Below, in pieces: positions 17,437-26,417 of a DNA stretch of 64,000 nt. The position numbers and the translations under genes are program-made. The notes below the pieces were generated by a model. The model had not been told where the DNA came from. It saw only the letters and a program-made list of their open reading frames with translations, and made no database searches. Each line of letters opens with the position of its first letter. Position 1 is the stretch's first letter. Where the stretch lies: assembly GCA_902606525.1 (NCBI GenBank), contig CACLGW010000004.1, positions 1-64,000 of the forward strand, given 5' to 3'. The DNA is from an uncultured Bacteroidota bacterium (GTDB taxonomy: Bacteria; Bacteroidota; Bacteroidia; Flavobacteriales; Flavobacteriaceae).

Positions 17437-18686
17437 TTCAAACGATTTGCGTCAAGATTTAAGTAGATAAAAAACATTAAACTAAATGCAATTAGATTGG
17501 TGCCCCCGTAACTTATATATGGTAGTGGTATCCCAACTGTTGGAACGAGTCCTAAGGTCATTCCTATATTGATAAAAAAATGAACGAACAACATACTAGC
17601 GAAACAGTATGAAAAGATTCTTGGGAATGGTTGAATATGTTTTTCTGCTCTGTAAAGAATTCTTAGTATTAGAATAGTAAAGAGAATTATTAAACCACTA
17701 CTTCCAATAAACCCCCATTCTTCACCTACTGTACTAAAGATATAATCAGTATGCTGCGCTGGCACAAAGCCTCCTTTTGTTTGAGTTCCATTTAAAAACC
17801 CTTTTCCAGAAAAACCACCGGAACCAATTGCTATCTTGGATTGATTTATATTATATCCAATTCCCTTTGAGTCATTTTCTAAACCTAGAATAATATTAAA
17901 GCGATCTCTGTGTCTTTGCTCAAAAACAGTATTAAATATAAAATTTACTGAAAAACTAAAAACAATAGAAACCACTAATCCGATTATGTACGGAGTTTTG
18001 CGAGTTTTAGGAGAGTAGTAAAGAACAAGTCCATAAATCAAAATGAAAATAATCAAAAAAGCCGTGCTCAATATTATTGGATCAAAAACTAGAGTCAGAA
18101 TAAAAATTAAAAGAAGACCTATTCCAAAATAAAGTGTTTTCATACTCATACCTTCACGAAGTAAAACAAAAAATAAACTTAAATAAATAAGAGCTGATCC
18201 TGCATCGGGCTGCATTAAAATAAGAATAATAGGAAGCATGATAATTAAAAATATTTTAAACAAAAAAGCTCTTTTATTTATATCCATTTGAATTGAGCTT
18301 AGATTACTAGCTAATAATAGTGAAGTGGTAATTTTTGCTAATTCTGAAGGTTGAAGACTAAAACCACCTATCAAATACCAAGAAGTAGCACCTGAAATCT
18401 TTTGACCAAATACAAACAAACCTATCAAGCCTAATATTGAAAGAATGTAAAAAACTAGAGATAAATGCTCAAAAAAATTTGAATTGATGTATAAAGTTAA
18501 GGGCAGAAAAAAAAGAGAAAATATAAAAATCCAAAATTGTTTACCAGCTGGTGAACCTAATTCTAATAATGAAACTGTAGCTTCAGATAAAGTTGTCGAA
18601 TAGATATTTGTAATTCCGAATATTATTAATAATAAATAGATTAATAGACTAAGCCAGTCCAGACGATATAGAACATTGTTAGTCAT
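17433..18686 (-). CDS. rodA: Rod-shape SEDS glycosyltransferase RodA
   Basis: 417 residues with about ten membrane helices and SEDS motifs: SWYLIGGFSLQPSELAKI, the IAIGSGGFSGKGFL loop, and PAQHTDYIFSTVGEEWGF containing the conserved catalytic Asp. RodA polymerises lipid II into glycan strands in the elongation complex, paired with PBP2 encoded by the previous gene (8-base overlap). Last gene of the mreBCD-mrdA-rodA operon. Confidence 0.96.
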   Translation of the reverse strand: MTNNVLYRLDWLSLLIYLLLIIFGITNIYSTTLSEATVSLLELGSPAGKQFWIFIFSLFFLPLTLYINSNFFEHLSLVFYILSILGLIGLFVFGQKISGATSWYLIGGFSLQPSELAKITTSLLLASNLSSIQMDINKRAFLFKIFLIIMLPIILILMQPDAGSALIYLSLFFVLLREGMSMKTLYFGIGLLLIFILTLVFDPIILSTAFLIIFILIYGLVLYYSPKTRKTPYIIGLVVSIVFSFSVNFIFNTVFEQRHRDRFNIILGLENDSKGIGYNINQSKIAIGSGGFSGKGFLNGTQTKGGFVPAQHTDYIFSTVGEEWGFIGSSGLIILFTILILRILYRAEKHIQPFPRIFSYCFASMLFVHFFINIGMTLGLVPTVGIPLPYISYGGTNLIAFSLMFFIYLNLDANRLN

Positions 18687-20694
18687 TAATCGTAAAAGGT
18701 TTACCTAGGATAGGTTTATCATATTCAGCCATTAGACTTCCATTGAGCATTTTATTTTCTAACCAATCGCGCTTTACTTCTCCCTTAAGATATTTTTCAA
18801 TCATTAAACTTGCAATTGGAGCCGCCCATCTCCCTCCCCAATAACCATTTTCAATAAATACGGCAATAGCTATTTTAGGATTATCTTTGGGCGCGAAAGC
18901 AATAAATATTGAATGATCTGTAAGTTGTGTTTTTTCATTTTTTAATCGTATAAAATTTTCAACTGTTCCAGTTTTTCCACAAACTTCAATTCCTTTAATT
19001 TTAGCTATTCGCGCAGTCCCTCTTTCTACCACCTGATGCATACCTTCAATTACTGTTTCAAAATGTTTAGCTTCAATAAGAGTTTGATTTTTTGGGTATA
19101 AAGAATCATTAATTTTTTTTGAATTTACTTTTTTGAAATGTGGTCGTTTAAAATATCCTCGATTAGCAATAGTAGCAGTAAAATTAGCCATTTGAATAGG
19201 AGTAGTTAGGATTTCCCCTTGACCAATTGCGTTGGAAACTAAAGTAGTAGCTCCCCAACTTCCTTTAGGATACCAGTTATCATAATAATTACTGCCAGGA
19301 ATAAATCCTCTTTTCCCAATTGGCAAGTCGTAGCCTAAAAAATTTCCCAATCCAAATTTTTCTAGATGTTTTCTCCATAAATCTACACCTTCAGCAGGAG
19401 TTGATTGACTATTTATTAAACGAACAAAAGTTTTAGCAAAATAACTATTACAAGAGCTATAAATTCCTTTGATTAAATCACTTTTTGTTCCAATAGGGTT
19501 ATGACATCCCATAAATGACCCTCGCCCATAATAATGTCCTTTATCACATGTAAAAACTGTCTCTGGCCTAATAACTTTTTCTTGAAGCCCAATAAGAGCA
19601 TTGAGTGTTTTAAAAGGAGAGCCCGGGGAATATTCAGCCTGTAGACTTCTGTCAAACAGTGGTTTAGCTATTGTATCTTTAACTAATTTATTGAAATACT
19701 TTGAGCGATCTCTACCTACTAGCATATTTGGATCATAGCTAGGAGCAGTTACTAAGGCTAAAACTTCTCCACTTTTTGGCTCTATAGCTACTATACCTCC
19801 TCTTTTATTAATCATAAGAGATTCTCCGTATCCTTGGAGCACAGCATCTATTGTTAAAGTAATATTTTGAGGAGCCTGCGGATCTAAATCAAATTTTCCG
19901 TCCTCATAGGGTCCAATAATTCTATTAAATCGATCTTTTTGAAAGAATTGAAGACCTTTTGTCCCACGTAACTCTTTTTCATAGTTTTTTTCAATCCCTT
20001 GTCTACCGATCATTTCTCCAAGATCATAATTTTTCATCAATTCATTTATTAGTGAATATGAAAAAACTGGCTTAGTCACTTTCTTTTTTAAAGATTCATT
20101 TTCTTCTTTGGAAGAATAATCACTATCACTAACTACTTTTTTAATTTCTATCAATTTAATCTCATCGATTTCTGTAAGTTTCGAAGATGAGATTTTTATT
20201 TCATTTTGATCTGTTTCACTTGTATAGCCTAAAATATTAGATCCTATCGGGAGTATATAGTCTCGAGTAGATTTTTTTTGAAAGTAAAAACCTGGAAATT
20301 TCCACATTTTCTCTTGAAGTTTAGATGTTTCTGCCATAGATAATTGTCTTACAATAACCGAAGGGAGCTTTTTAGAATAACTATTGGCATTACTTATTTT
20401 CTGGTGGATTTCTTCTTTGGAAATATTTAAACTTGAAATTAACTCGAGAGTATCAAAGGCATCTAAATTTTCTGGAACAATCATGAGATCATAAACAGGT
20501 TTATTAGCAACCCAGAGAGCTCCATTTCTGTCGTAGATCAAACCTCTAGTTGGGTATACAGGGCGTTTTTCTATAGCGTTACTTAATGAACGCTTGGAAT
20601 AATCTGAATTAAATAATTGAAGGGCTATTAGTTGGAAGATGAAAATTAACGAGCTTCCAATGATAAATGTCAACAAGACAATTTTACGAATCAT
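18679..20694 (-). CDS. mrdA: Penicillin-binding protein 2 (elongation transpeptidase)
   Basis: 671 residues. One N-terminal membrane anchor (about 4-24) precedes a PBP dimerisation domain and the transpeptidase domain, with active-site motifs SPGSPFK (SxxK), SCNSYFA (SxN) and CGKTGTVEN (KTG). It crosslinks peptidoglycan during side-wall growth with RodA. The 11-base overlap with mreD and 8-base overlap with rodA indicate coupled translation. An insert rich in Lys, Glu and Ser (about 190-210) sits in the non-catalytic part; otherwise standard. Confidence 0.95.
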   Translation of the reverse strand: MIRKIVLLTFIIGSSLIFIFQLIALQLFNSDYSKRSLSNAIEKRPVYPTRGLIYDRNGALWVANKPVYDLMIVPENLDAFDTLELISSLNISKEEIHQKISNANSYSKKLPSVIVRQLSMAETSKLQEKMWKFPGFYFQKKSTRDYILPIGSNILGYTSETDQNEIKISSSKLTEIDEIKLIEIKKVVSDSDYSSKEENESLKKKVTKPVFSYSLINELMKNYDLGEMIGRQGIEKNYEKELRGTKGLQFFQKDRFNRIIGPYEDGKFDLDPQAPQNITLTIDAVLQGYGESLMINKRGGIVAIEPKSGEVLALVTAPSYDPNMLVGRDRSKYFNKLVKDTIAKPLFDRSLQAEYSPGSPFKTLNALIGLQEKVIRPETVFTCDKGHYYGRGSFMGCHNPIGTKSDLIKGIYSSCNSYFAKTFVRLINSQSTPAEGVDLWRKHLEKFGLGNFLGYDLPIGKRGFIPGSNYYDNWYPKGSWGATTLVSNAIGQGEILTTPIQMANFTATIANRGYFKRPHFKKVNSKKINDSLYPKNQTLIEAKHFETVIEGMHQVVERGTARIAKIKGIEVCGKTGTVENFIRLKNEKTQLTDHSIFIAFAPKDNPKIAIAVFIENGYWGGRWAAPIASLMIEKYLKGEVKRDWLENKMLNGSLMAEYDKPILGKPFTIND

Positions 20695-21193
20695 TTAATT
20701 TTTTATAAAATGTGGAGACCAACGCAATTAAAATTAGTGAAAAAACTGAAGTAAGTATTACATTCTTTAAAATAAGATAGGATGCATTCCAATTGAAATA
20801 AACGATAATAAAATAAAGAAGATGATGGATACCAATTAAAAGACATAAAAAAAGAAATTTATTTTTTCTTCTTGAATCATTTTGGAATGTAGAAGGAATT
20901 TCAGAGGTTAAACCAAATGAATATTTTATAAGTAAAGGTCTTGAAAAACCAACTGTTAATGAAGCAATTGTATGTGCACCACCAGATTGAGATAAAAAAT
21001 CAATACAAAAACCAAGTATAAAACTAATAAGAATAAAAATTGTTTGATCACTATCAAAACGATATATAACTAGAAAAAGCAAGTAGAACATTGGATTGAT
21101 ATAACCAAAAATATTCACATTATTAAAAACCATTACCTGAACTAAAACAAGAATTGCAAATGAAAGTAGTAAAGTGATTAAATCTCTATTCAT
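20684..21193 (-). CDS. mreD: Rod shape-determining membrane protein MreD
   Basis: 169 residues with five or so hydrophobic helices and the MreD-like pattern NPMFYLLFLVIYRFD and LGFCIDFLSQSGGAHTIASL. MreD is an integral membrane component of the elongasome. Position between mreC (11-base gap) and mrdA (overlap) supports the call, which from sequence alone would be weaker. Confidence 0.9.
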   Translation of the reverse strand: MNRDLITLLLSFAILVLVQVMVFNNVNIFGYINPMFYLLFLVIYRFDSDQTIFILISFILGFCIDFLSQSGGAHTIASLTVGFSRPLLIKYSFGLTSEIPSTFQNDSRRKNKFLFLCLLIGIHHLLYFIIVYFNWNASYLILKNVILTSVFSLILIALVSTFYKKLNDS

Positions 21194-21204
21194 TCCTGTA
21201 AATT

Positions 21205-22011
21205 TTATTTTAACTTTTTGATATCCTCAATATCTTTGTTTTCAATTACATAAACATAATAAACTTGAGAAGGATCTTTAAAAAGCATTACCTCTATCTT
21301 ATAGTATCCACTTTTATTATCTGATTCGAATGATGAAATCTTTCCCAAAGGAATACCTAATGGAAAATAAGAAGACATTCCACCGGTTACTATTGTATCC
21401 CCTTCTAAAATTAAACTGTTTATTACTACGTCATCTACCTGAAAATCATTTGGATTTATTCCCTTCCAAGATAAAGTTCCAAATGCAGAGCTATTTTTAA
21501 GCCTAATATTTATTTTCAAGTCTTGGTTTAAAATTGAAATTACGCTAGAGTAGTGCTTTGAAACAGATTTTACAATTCCTATAATACCTTGATCTGAAAT
21601 AACAGCCATTTCTTTAGAAATTCCATCTGCATAGCCTTTATCTATTATTATATAATTTCGCTGATTTAAAAAGCTATTTTTGATGACATTAGCAGCTTTC
21701 ACTTTAAAAGGAAACCTTCTTTTTATTTTTAAATCATTTGGATACAATGGAATTCTATTTGATTTAAGTTGAAGATCTTTTAATACTTCATTTTCCTTTA
21801 GGAGCTTTTGATTTATTTTTTTAAGGTTAAAATAATTTTCTATTTTGTTACTAACATTGTAAATACTTTCTGAAAAATATAAGCTATATTTTTCTAGTTG
21901 GCTTTTATGAAAGTTGCTATTGCCATTTAAAAATAGCAAAGAAATACCCAAAAGAAAAAAATATAAGACAGGGTTTCTAAATCGTACGAGCGCGTTCAAA
22001 ATTCGCTGCAT
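21205..22011 (-). CDS. mreC: Rod shape-determining protein MreC
   Basis: 268 residues. A single N-terminal membrane segment (about 14-30) is followed by a coiled coil (about 40-85) and a beta-rich periplasmic domain with ANVIKNSFLNQRNYIIIDKG and the GIVKSVSKHYSSVISILN region. MreC links cytoplasmic MreB to PBP2 and RodA. It starts 6 bases after mreB. Confidence 0.94.
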   Translation of the reverse strand: MQRILNALVRFRNPVLYFFLLGISLLFLNGNSNFHKSQLEKYSLYFSESIYNVSNKIENYFNLKKINQKLLKENEVLKDLQLKSNRIPLYPNDLKIKRRFPFKVKAANVIKNSFLNQRNYIIIDKGYADGISKEMAVISDQGIIGIVKSVSKHYSSVISILNQDLKINIRLKNSSAFGTLSWKGINPNDFQVDDVVINSLILEGDTIVTGGMSSYFPLGIPLGKISSFESDNKSGYYKIEVMLFKDPSQVYYVYVIENKDIEDIKKLK

Positions 22012-22017
22012 ACCAAA

Positions 22018-23037
22018 TTATTTTATTAGGACTGTCTTAAATCGTTCTGTATTTTTTAAAGCTATACCAGTACCTCGAACAACAGCTTGTAAAGGATCTT
22101 CTGCCACATAAATAGGTAGATCAGTTTTCTGAGAAAGGCGTTTATCCAAACCACGTAAAAGTGCCCCTCCACCCGCTAGATATATCCCAGTGTTGTATAT
22201 ATCAGCAGACAGTTCTGGAGGTGTTTGAGAAAGTGCTTCCATAATAGCATCTTCAATCCGTATTATTGATTTATCCAAAGCTTTAGCTACTTCAGCATGA
22301 TTAATCAATACCTGCTTGGGTTTACCGGACATTAAATCTCTTCCTTGAACTGACATGTCTTCTGGAGGATTTTCAAGATCTTCAACAACACTTCCAACAA
22401 GAATTTTTATTTTTTCTGCAGTGCGGTCTCCGATGTAGAGATTATGTTTACCTCGCATATAATTTATAATATCACTAGTAAAAACATCTCCAGCAATTTT
22501 GATCGATTTATCACAGACAATACCTGAAAGTGCGATCACAGCAATCTCTGTAGTTCCTCCTCCAATATCTACAACCATATTTCCTTTTGGCTGCATTATA
22601 TCAATTCCTATACCAATTGCTGCTGCCATAGGCTCATGAATAAGATAAACTTCTTTTCCATTTACACGCTCTGCAGATTCCTTTACCGCCCGCATTTCTA
22701 CCTCTGTAATTCCTGAAGGTATACAGATCACCATACGAAGTGAAGGTGAAAAAAAACGTCTGTGTAGTGCAGGGATGCTTTTGATCAAACGATTAATCAT
22801 TTGTTCAGAGGCGTTAAAATCAGCAATCACACCATCTTTCAAAGGGCGAACTGTACGAATATTTTCATGCGTTTTTCCTTGCATCATGTTAGCCTCCTGT
22901 CCAATAGCAATAACTTTATTTGTGGTTCGATCTATAGCTACTATTGATGGGCTATTTACAACAACTTTATCGTTATGAATAATAAGGGTATTGGCTGTAC
23001 CTAAATCTATTGCTATTTCTTCTGTAAAAAGTCCCAT
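22018..23037 (-). CDS. mreB: Actin-like rod shape protein MreB
   Basis: 339 residues, standard length. Nucleotide-binding motifs of the actin fold are present: DLGTANTLI at the N-terminus, VVDIGGGTTEIAVI near 160, and GIYLAGGGALLRGLDKRL near 288. MreB filaments lie under the membrane and guide cell-wall elongation. It follows purH by 31 bases, and mreC starts 6 bases later. Confidence 0.98.
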   Translation of the reverse strand: MGLFTEEIAIDLGTANTLIIHNDKVVVNSPSIVAIDRTTNKVIAIGQEANMMQGKTHENIRTVRPLKDGVIADFNASEQMINRLIKSIPALHRRFFSPSLRMVICIPSGITEVEMRAVKESAERVNGKEVYLIHEPMAAAIGIGIDIMQPKGNMVVDIGGGTTEIAVIALSGIVCDKSIKIAGDVFTSDIINYMRGKHNLYIGDRTAEKIKILVGSVVEDLENPPEDMSVQGRDLMSGKPKQVLINHAEVAKALDKSIIRIEDAIMEALSQTPPELSADIYNTGIYLAGGGALLRGLDKRLSQKTDLPIYVAEDPLQAVVRGTGIALKNTERFKTVLIK

Positions 23038-23068
23038 TTTAAATATTAAATATCAGCAAAATTAAGAA

Positions 23069-24592
23069 TTAATGTTTAAAGTGCCTTGTTCCAGTCAAAA
23101 CCATTCGCATTCCATTATTGTCGCAATAGGATATTGAAAGATTATCATTGATAGAACCACCTGGTTGAATAACCGAATTAATACCCGATTTATTTGCTAT
23201 TTCAACACAGTCTGGAAAAGGAAAAAATGCATCACTAGCCATAACAGCATTCTTAAGATTAAAGTTGAATTTTTTAGCTTTTTGAATCGCTTGATTTAAA
23301 GCATCAACTCTTGAAGTCTGACCTGTTCCAGAGGCAATAAGTTGATGATTTTTTGCAATAACTATGGTATTAGACTTTGTATGCTTACAGATTTTAGAAG
23401 CAAATAAGAGGTCTCGAACTTCTTCAATACTCGGAGCTATTTGAGTGGCTATTATTAGATCGCTTTCTTGTTCAGTTTTTAGATCTCTATCTTGTAATAA
23501 GACACCGTTTAAACAGCTCCGAATACTTTCTCTTTGTAATTTATTTTCTTTTTGAATTAAAATAATTCGGTTCTTTTTTCTCTTTAATATCTCTAGTGCC
23601 TCGGTTTGAAATGCCGGAGCAATTATAACCTCACAAAATAGTTCACTTATTAATTTTGATGTGCTAACATCAATTGTCTTGTTGCTAATTAAAACACCTC
23701 CAAAAGCAGATATAGGATCACTAGCGAGGGCATTGCTGTAAGCTTCTGCTAAAGTTTCTCGAATAGCAAAACCACAAGCATTATTGTGCTTTAAGATACC
23801 AAAAGCGGGCTTTCCGTCGTAAAATTCTGACATTAAAGTTACTGCGGCATCGATATCCAATAAGTTATTATAAGAAATTTCTTTTCCATGAACGTGTTCT
23901 ATTAAATCAGAGAGAGGTCCATAAAAGTATCCTTTCTGGTGGGGATTTTCACCATAACGAAGTAATTGAGATTGGCTGGAACTAAGGTTCAGATAATTTT
24001 GAGTTTCATTAAAGTGATTAAAAATGGCAGAATCGTAATGAGAAGAATTATGAAATGCTTTTACAGCGAATGTTTTACGGTCTTCTAATGAAGGAGCGCC
24101 GGATGAATTGTTGTATATATTAATAAATTTTGTATAATCCTCTTTGTTTGAAATACATAGTACATCTTTGAAGTTTTTTGCTGCAGCTCGAATCAGAGCA
24201 ATTCCACCAATATCGATTTTTTCAATGATTTCACTCTCAGTTGCATTATCCGTTATTGTATTTTCAAAAGGATATAAATCTACAATGACTAACTCAAAAG
24301 TTGGAATTTCAAAGCTTTCAAGGTCCTTTTGATCTGAGGGATTTTCAGATCTGCTTAGAATACCACCAAAAACTTTTGGATGTAAGGTCTTAACTCGACC
24401 ACCAAGAATTGAAGGATACCCTGTTAAATTTTCAATGGGGTTTACTTCATGTCCCATATCTTGAATGAAACGTTCTGTCCCTCCTGTGGAATACAAGGAA
24501 ACTCCGTTGTCAACTAATACTTGGATTAAAGGTTCTAAACCTTTTTTATTAAATACTGAAATAAGGGCAGAAGAAATTTTTTTATTGTACAT
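23069..24592 (-). CDS. purH: Bifunctional AICAR transformylase/IMP cyclohydrolase
   Basis: 507 residues. The N-terminal MGS-like cyclohydrolase domain contains SALISVFNKKG, STGGTERFIQD and GGRVKTLHPKVFGGIL. The transformylase domain carries the Lys-His pair in LKHNNACGFA (about 265) and FPFPDCVE near the end. It catalyses the last two steps of purine synthesis to IMP. Placed in the same operon as the cell-shape genes, 31 bases before mreB; the preceding GAF gene ends 6 bases upstream. Confidence 0.97.
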   Translation of the reverse strand: MYNKKISSALISVFNKKGLEPLIQVLVDNGVSLYSTGGTERFIQDMGHEVNPIENLTGYPSILGGRVKTLHPKVFGGILSRSENPSDQKDLESFEIPTFELVIVDLYPFENTITDNATESEIIEKIDIGGIALIRAAAKNFKDVLCISNKEDYTKFINIYNNSSGAPSLEDRKTFAVKAFHNSSHYDSAIFNHFNETQNYLNLSSSQSQLLRYGENPHQKGYFYGPLSDLIEHVHGKEISYNNLLDIDAAVTLMSEFYDGKPAFGILKHNNACGFAIRETLAEAYSNALASDPISAFGGVLISNKTIDVSTSKLISELFCEVIIAPAFQTEALEILKRKKNRIILIQKENKLQRESIRSCLNGVLLQDRDLKTEQESDLIIATQIAPSIEEVRDLLFASKICKHTKSNTIVIAKNHQLIASGTGQTSRVDALNQAIQKAKKFNFNLKNAVMASDAFFPFPDCVEIANKSGINSVIQPGGSINDNLSISYCDNNGMRMVLTGTRHFKH

Positions 24593-24598
24593 AGTAAA

Positions 24599-25081
24599 TT
24601 ATAAACTTAATAATGAGGAACCGTACGTTTTTGATATTAGCTCACAACAATCTTCAAGTAATAACTCATCTTGTTCGGAAAACGAGCTAAGTGTATTTGA
24701 ATCAATATCAATTTGCCCAATATTTTTTTCTTCAAGAAATAAGGGGACGACAAGTTCAGATTTCACATTAATATTACAGGATATATAGTTATCTTGTTCT
24801 TGAACATTGGGGGCCATAAAATTTTTATTGGAAATTGCTACTTGACCACAAATTCCCTTTCCAAATGGGATAGTTGTATGCTCGGTGGGAATTCCAGAGA
24901 AGACCTTAAGATGTAAAATTTTGGCTTTATGGTCCGCAAAGTAAAACCCAACCCAATCATAGTGGTCAAAACCTTCCCTTAGGATGTTAAAAGAGGCTTC
25001 TAAGCCCTTGGAAGGGTTATTATTAGCATTTAAAGCTATTATAACTTTTTCTAAAATGAGTGAATATTTTGTAGTTAGCAT
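24599..25081 (-). CDS. GAF-domain protein, free methionine-R-sulfoxide reductase type
   Basis: 160 residues from the ATG at 25081; an upstream TTG would add two. A single GAF domain carries the fRMsr pattern IPFGKGICGQVA and DNYISCNINVKSELVVPL, so two of the three cysteines known in the E. coli enzyme are present (in GICG and YISC). The third, about ten residues before GICG, appears to be His here. The enzyme reduces free methionine-(R)-sulfoxide with thioredoxin. First gene of the purH-mre operon. A non-enzymatic GAF sensor is the alternative. Confidence 0.75.
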   Translation of the reverse strand: MLTTKYSLILEKVIIALNANNNPSKGLEASFNILREGFDHYDWVGFYFADHKAKILHLKVFSGIPTEHTTIPFGKGICGQVAISNKNFMAPNVQEQDNYISCNINVKSELVVPLFLEEKNIGQIDIDSNTLSSFSEQDELLLEDCCELISKTYGSSLLSL

Positions 25082-25111
25082 TATCAAACAAAAATAAACA
25101 ATCTCTACTTA

Positions 25112-25131
25112 CATACTTAAGTTTAAGTATG
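25112..25131. promoter_or_regulatory. Perfect 20-bp inverted repeat, candidate operator
   Basis: CATACTTAA and TTAAGTATG are perfect reverse complements separated by GT. The site lies between divergent transcripts: 31 bases upstream of the GAF-purH-mre operon start and 79 bases upstream of the metal cluster start. This size and symmetry suit a dimeric regulator. No regulator gene is adjacent. A second, purely AT palindrome of 16 bases follows at 25137-25152. Confidence 0.5.
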
Positions 25132-25209
25132 CTTTTAATTATATATATAATTAATTTTATCTTTTATTACTAAGACAGATATTATTAATTTTATTTCATA
25201 TTAAATTCA

Positions 25210-25920
25210 ATGAAATCAAGATTTCACGTTACAGGAATGACCTGTGTGGCTTGTCAAAAAAAAGTTGCAGAGAAAATAATGGATATTGATCAAGTTAAAG
25301 AAGTTGAGGTCTCACTTGAAACAGGATTAGCTCAAATAAAATCTAATACTCGACTTAATGCTGAAGATATTTCAAACCTTTTGGGTTCCAAATATTCCGT
25401 TGATGAAGCTATTTATTCTTCAGTGAAAACTAAAAACTCTAAATTAAAGCAACTTACTCCTCTATTATTAATTTTAACATATCTAATTGCTGGAACCCTA
25501 TTTTTATCCTATAAAATTAGTGCTACTCCTCAAAGAGGCATGTATATCTTTATGGGGTTGTTTTTTATTGTATTTAGTTTTTTTAAATTCTTAGACTATC
25601 AAGGATTTCCGGATTCATTCAAACGTTACGATCCCTTAGCAAAGAGAATTCCCGGTTATGCAGAAATATACCCCTTTATTGAAACTTTTTTGGGAATAGC
25701 TTACTTAGCAGAATTAAAGTTACCCCTGGTTTTATTGATTACACTAATTATTTTGTCTTTTACAACCTTTGGTGTGATTCGTGTTTTACTTGAAAAATCT
25801 GAAATAGAATGTGCCTGTCTAGGAACTGCAATAAAACTTCCTATGACTGAAGCTACACTAATAGAAAATACTATTATGCTTTCCATGTCCAGCATTCTTT
25901 TAATAGATTATTTTTTTTAA
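25210..25920 (+). CDS. HMA metal-binding domain fused to MauE-like membrane domain
   Basis: 236 residues. The N-terminus (1-70) is a heavy-metal-associated domain with the metal motif GMTCVAC (C12, C15). It is followed by a membrane domain of about four helices (from residue 77) resembling MauE/DoxX proteins, with IYPFIETFLGIAYL and, near the end, an ECACLG motif bearing two more cysteines. HMA domains bind Cu(I) or other soft metals; MauE-like domains are linked to disulfide or redox handling. The fusion suggests metal delivery or thiol redox control at the inner membrane. First gene of a four-gene cluster, with the next gene 2 bases away. Confidence 0.82.
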   Translation: MKSRFHVTGMTCVACQKKVAEKIMDIDQVKEVEVSLETGLAQIKSNTRLNAEDISNLLGSKYSVDEAIYSSVKTKNSKLKQLTPLLLILTYLIAGTLFLSYKISATPQRGMYIFMGLFFIVFSFFKFLDYQGFPDSFKRYDPLAKRIPGYAEIYPFIETFLGIAYLAELKLPLVLLITLIILSFTTFGVIRVLLEKSEIECACLGTAIKLPMTEATLIENTIMLSMSSILLIDYFF

Positions 25921-25922
25921 AT

Positions 25923-26357
25923 ATGTATATTTACAATATGATTTACAAAAAGTCAGTAAGTTTTTTATTTGCTCTACTAGTCTTTTCGACCCAGACTGGC
26001 TATGCTTTAAATATTCATTATTGTGGTGGCAGGATTGCCGAAATTTCTTTAGCCCATATGTCTACCAATTGTGAGATGGAATCTCCAAAAAATTCCAAAG
26101 ACTCACTTAAAAAAGAATTTTCAAAAAAATCATGCTGTGAAGATGATTTGCTACTATTTCAAAATTATGAATATCAAAAAGAGCATTTAAAAGTTTTCCC
26201 TAAATTGATTGATCTTGATGTAGCGATTCTCCTTCCATTAAATAATATCTATTGTGAAGCTTTTTTCGTTTCTGAAGTTTTTTCAAAGTATAATCCTCCA
26301 CCCCCCAAATCTGACAAACTCTTTTTGTTACAGAAGTCTTTTATTTTTTATGGCTAA
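25923..26357 (+). CDS. HYC_CC_PP family exported protein
   Basis: 144 residues; M6 (25938) is an alternative start. A hydrophobic signal segment (about 11-28) is followed by the features the family is named for: HYC at 32-34, a vicinal CC at 71-72 and PPPP at 125-128. Extra cysteines lie at 50 and 111. Its function is unknown; conserved His and Cys residues suggest metal binding outside the inner membrane. It follows the HMA-MauE gene by 2 bases and precedes the TonB receptor, supporting a role in metal handling by context. Confidence 0.8.
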   Translation: MYIYNMIYKKSVSFLFALLVFSTQTGYALNIHYCGGRIAEISLAHMSTNCEMESPKNSKDSLKKEFSKKSCCEDDLLLFQNYEYQKEHLKVFPKLIDLDVAILLPLNNIYCEAFFVSEVFSKYNPPPPKSDKLFLLQKSFIFYG

Positions 26358-26362
26358 ATATC

Positions 26363-26391
26363 CCTTATTATTTTAATAATTTAATAATAGG
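26363..26391 (+). other. Intercistronic AT-rich hairpin before the TonB receptor gene
   Basis: CC-T-TATTATT can pair with AATAATAGG, nine pairs with one bulged T and a 10-base loop. It lies between the HYC_CC_PP stop and the TTG start of the receptor. It might mark RNA processing or attenuation. It has no T-run, so it is not a standard terminator. Confidence 0.3.
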
Positions 26392-26417
26392 AATACTTTA
26401 CTCATAAAAGATAATAA

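Noticed and set aside
25137-25152. AT-only 16-bp palindrome
   Set aside because: Alternating AT sequence forms palindromes readily in DNA this AT-rich; not reported as an operator on its own.
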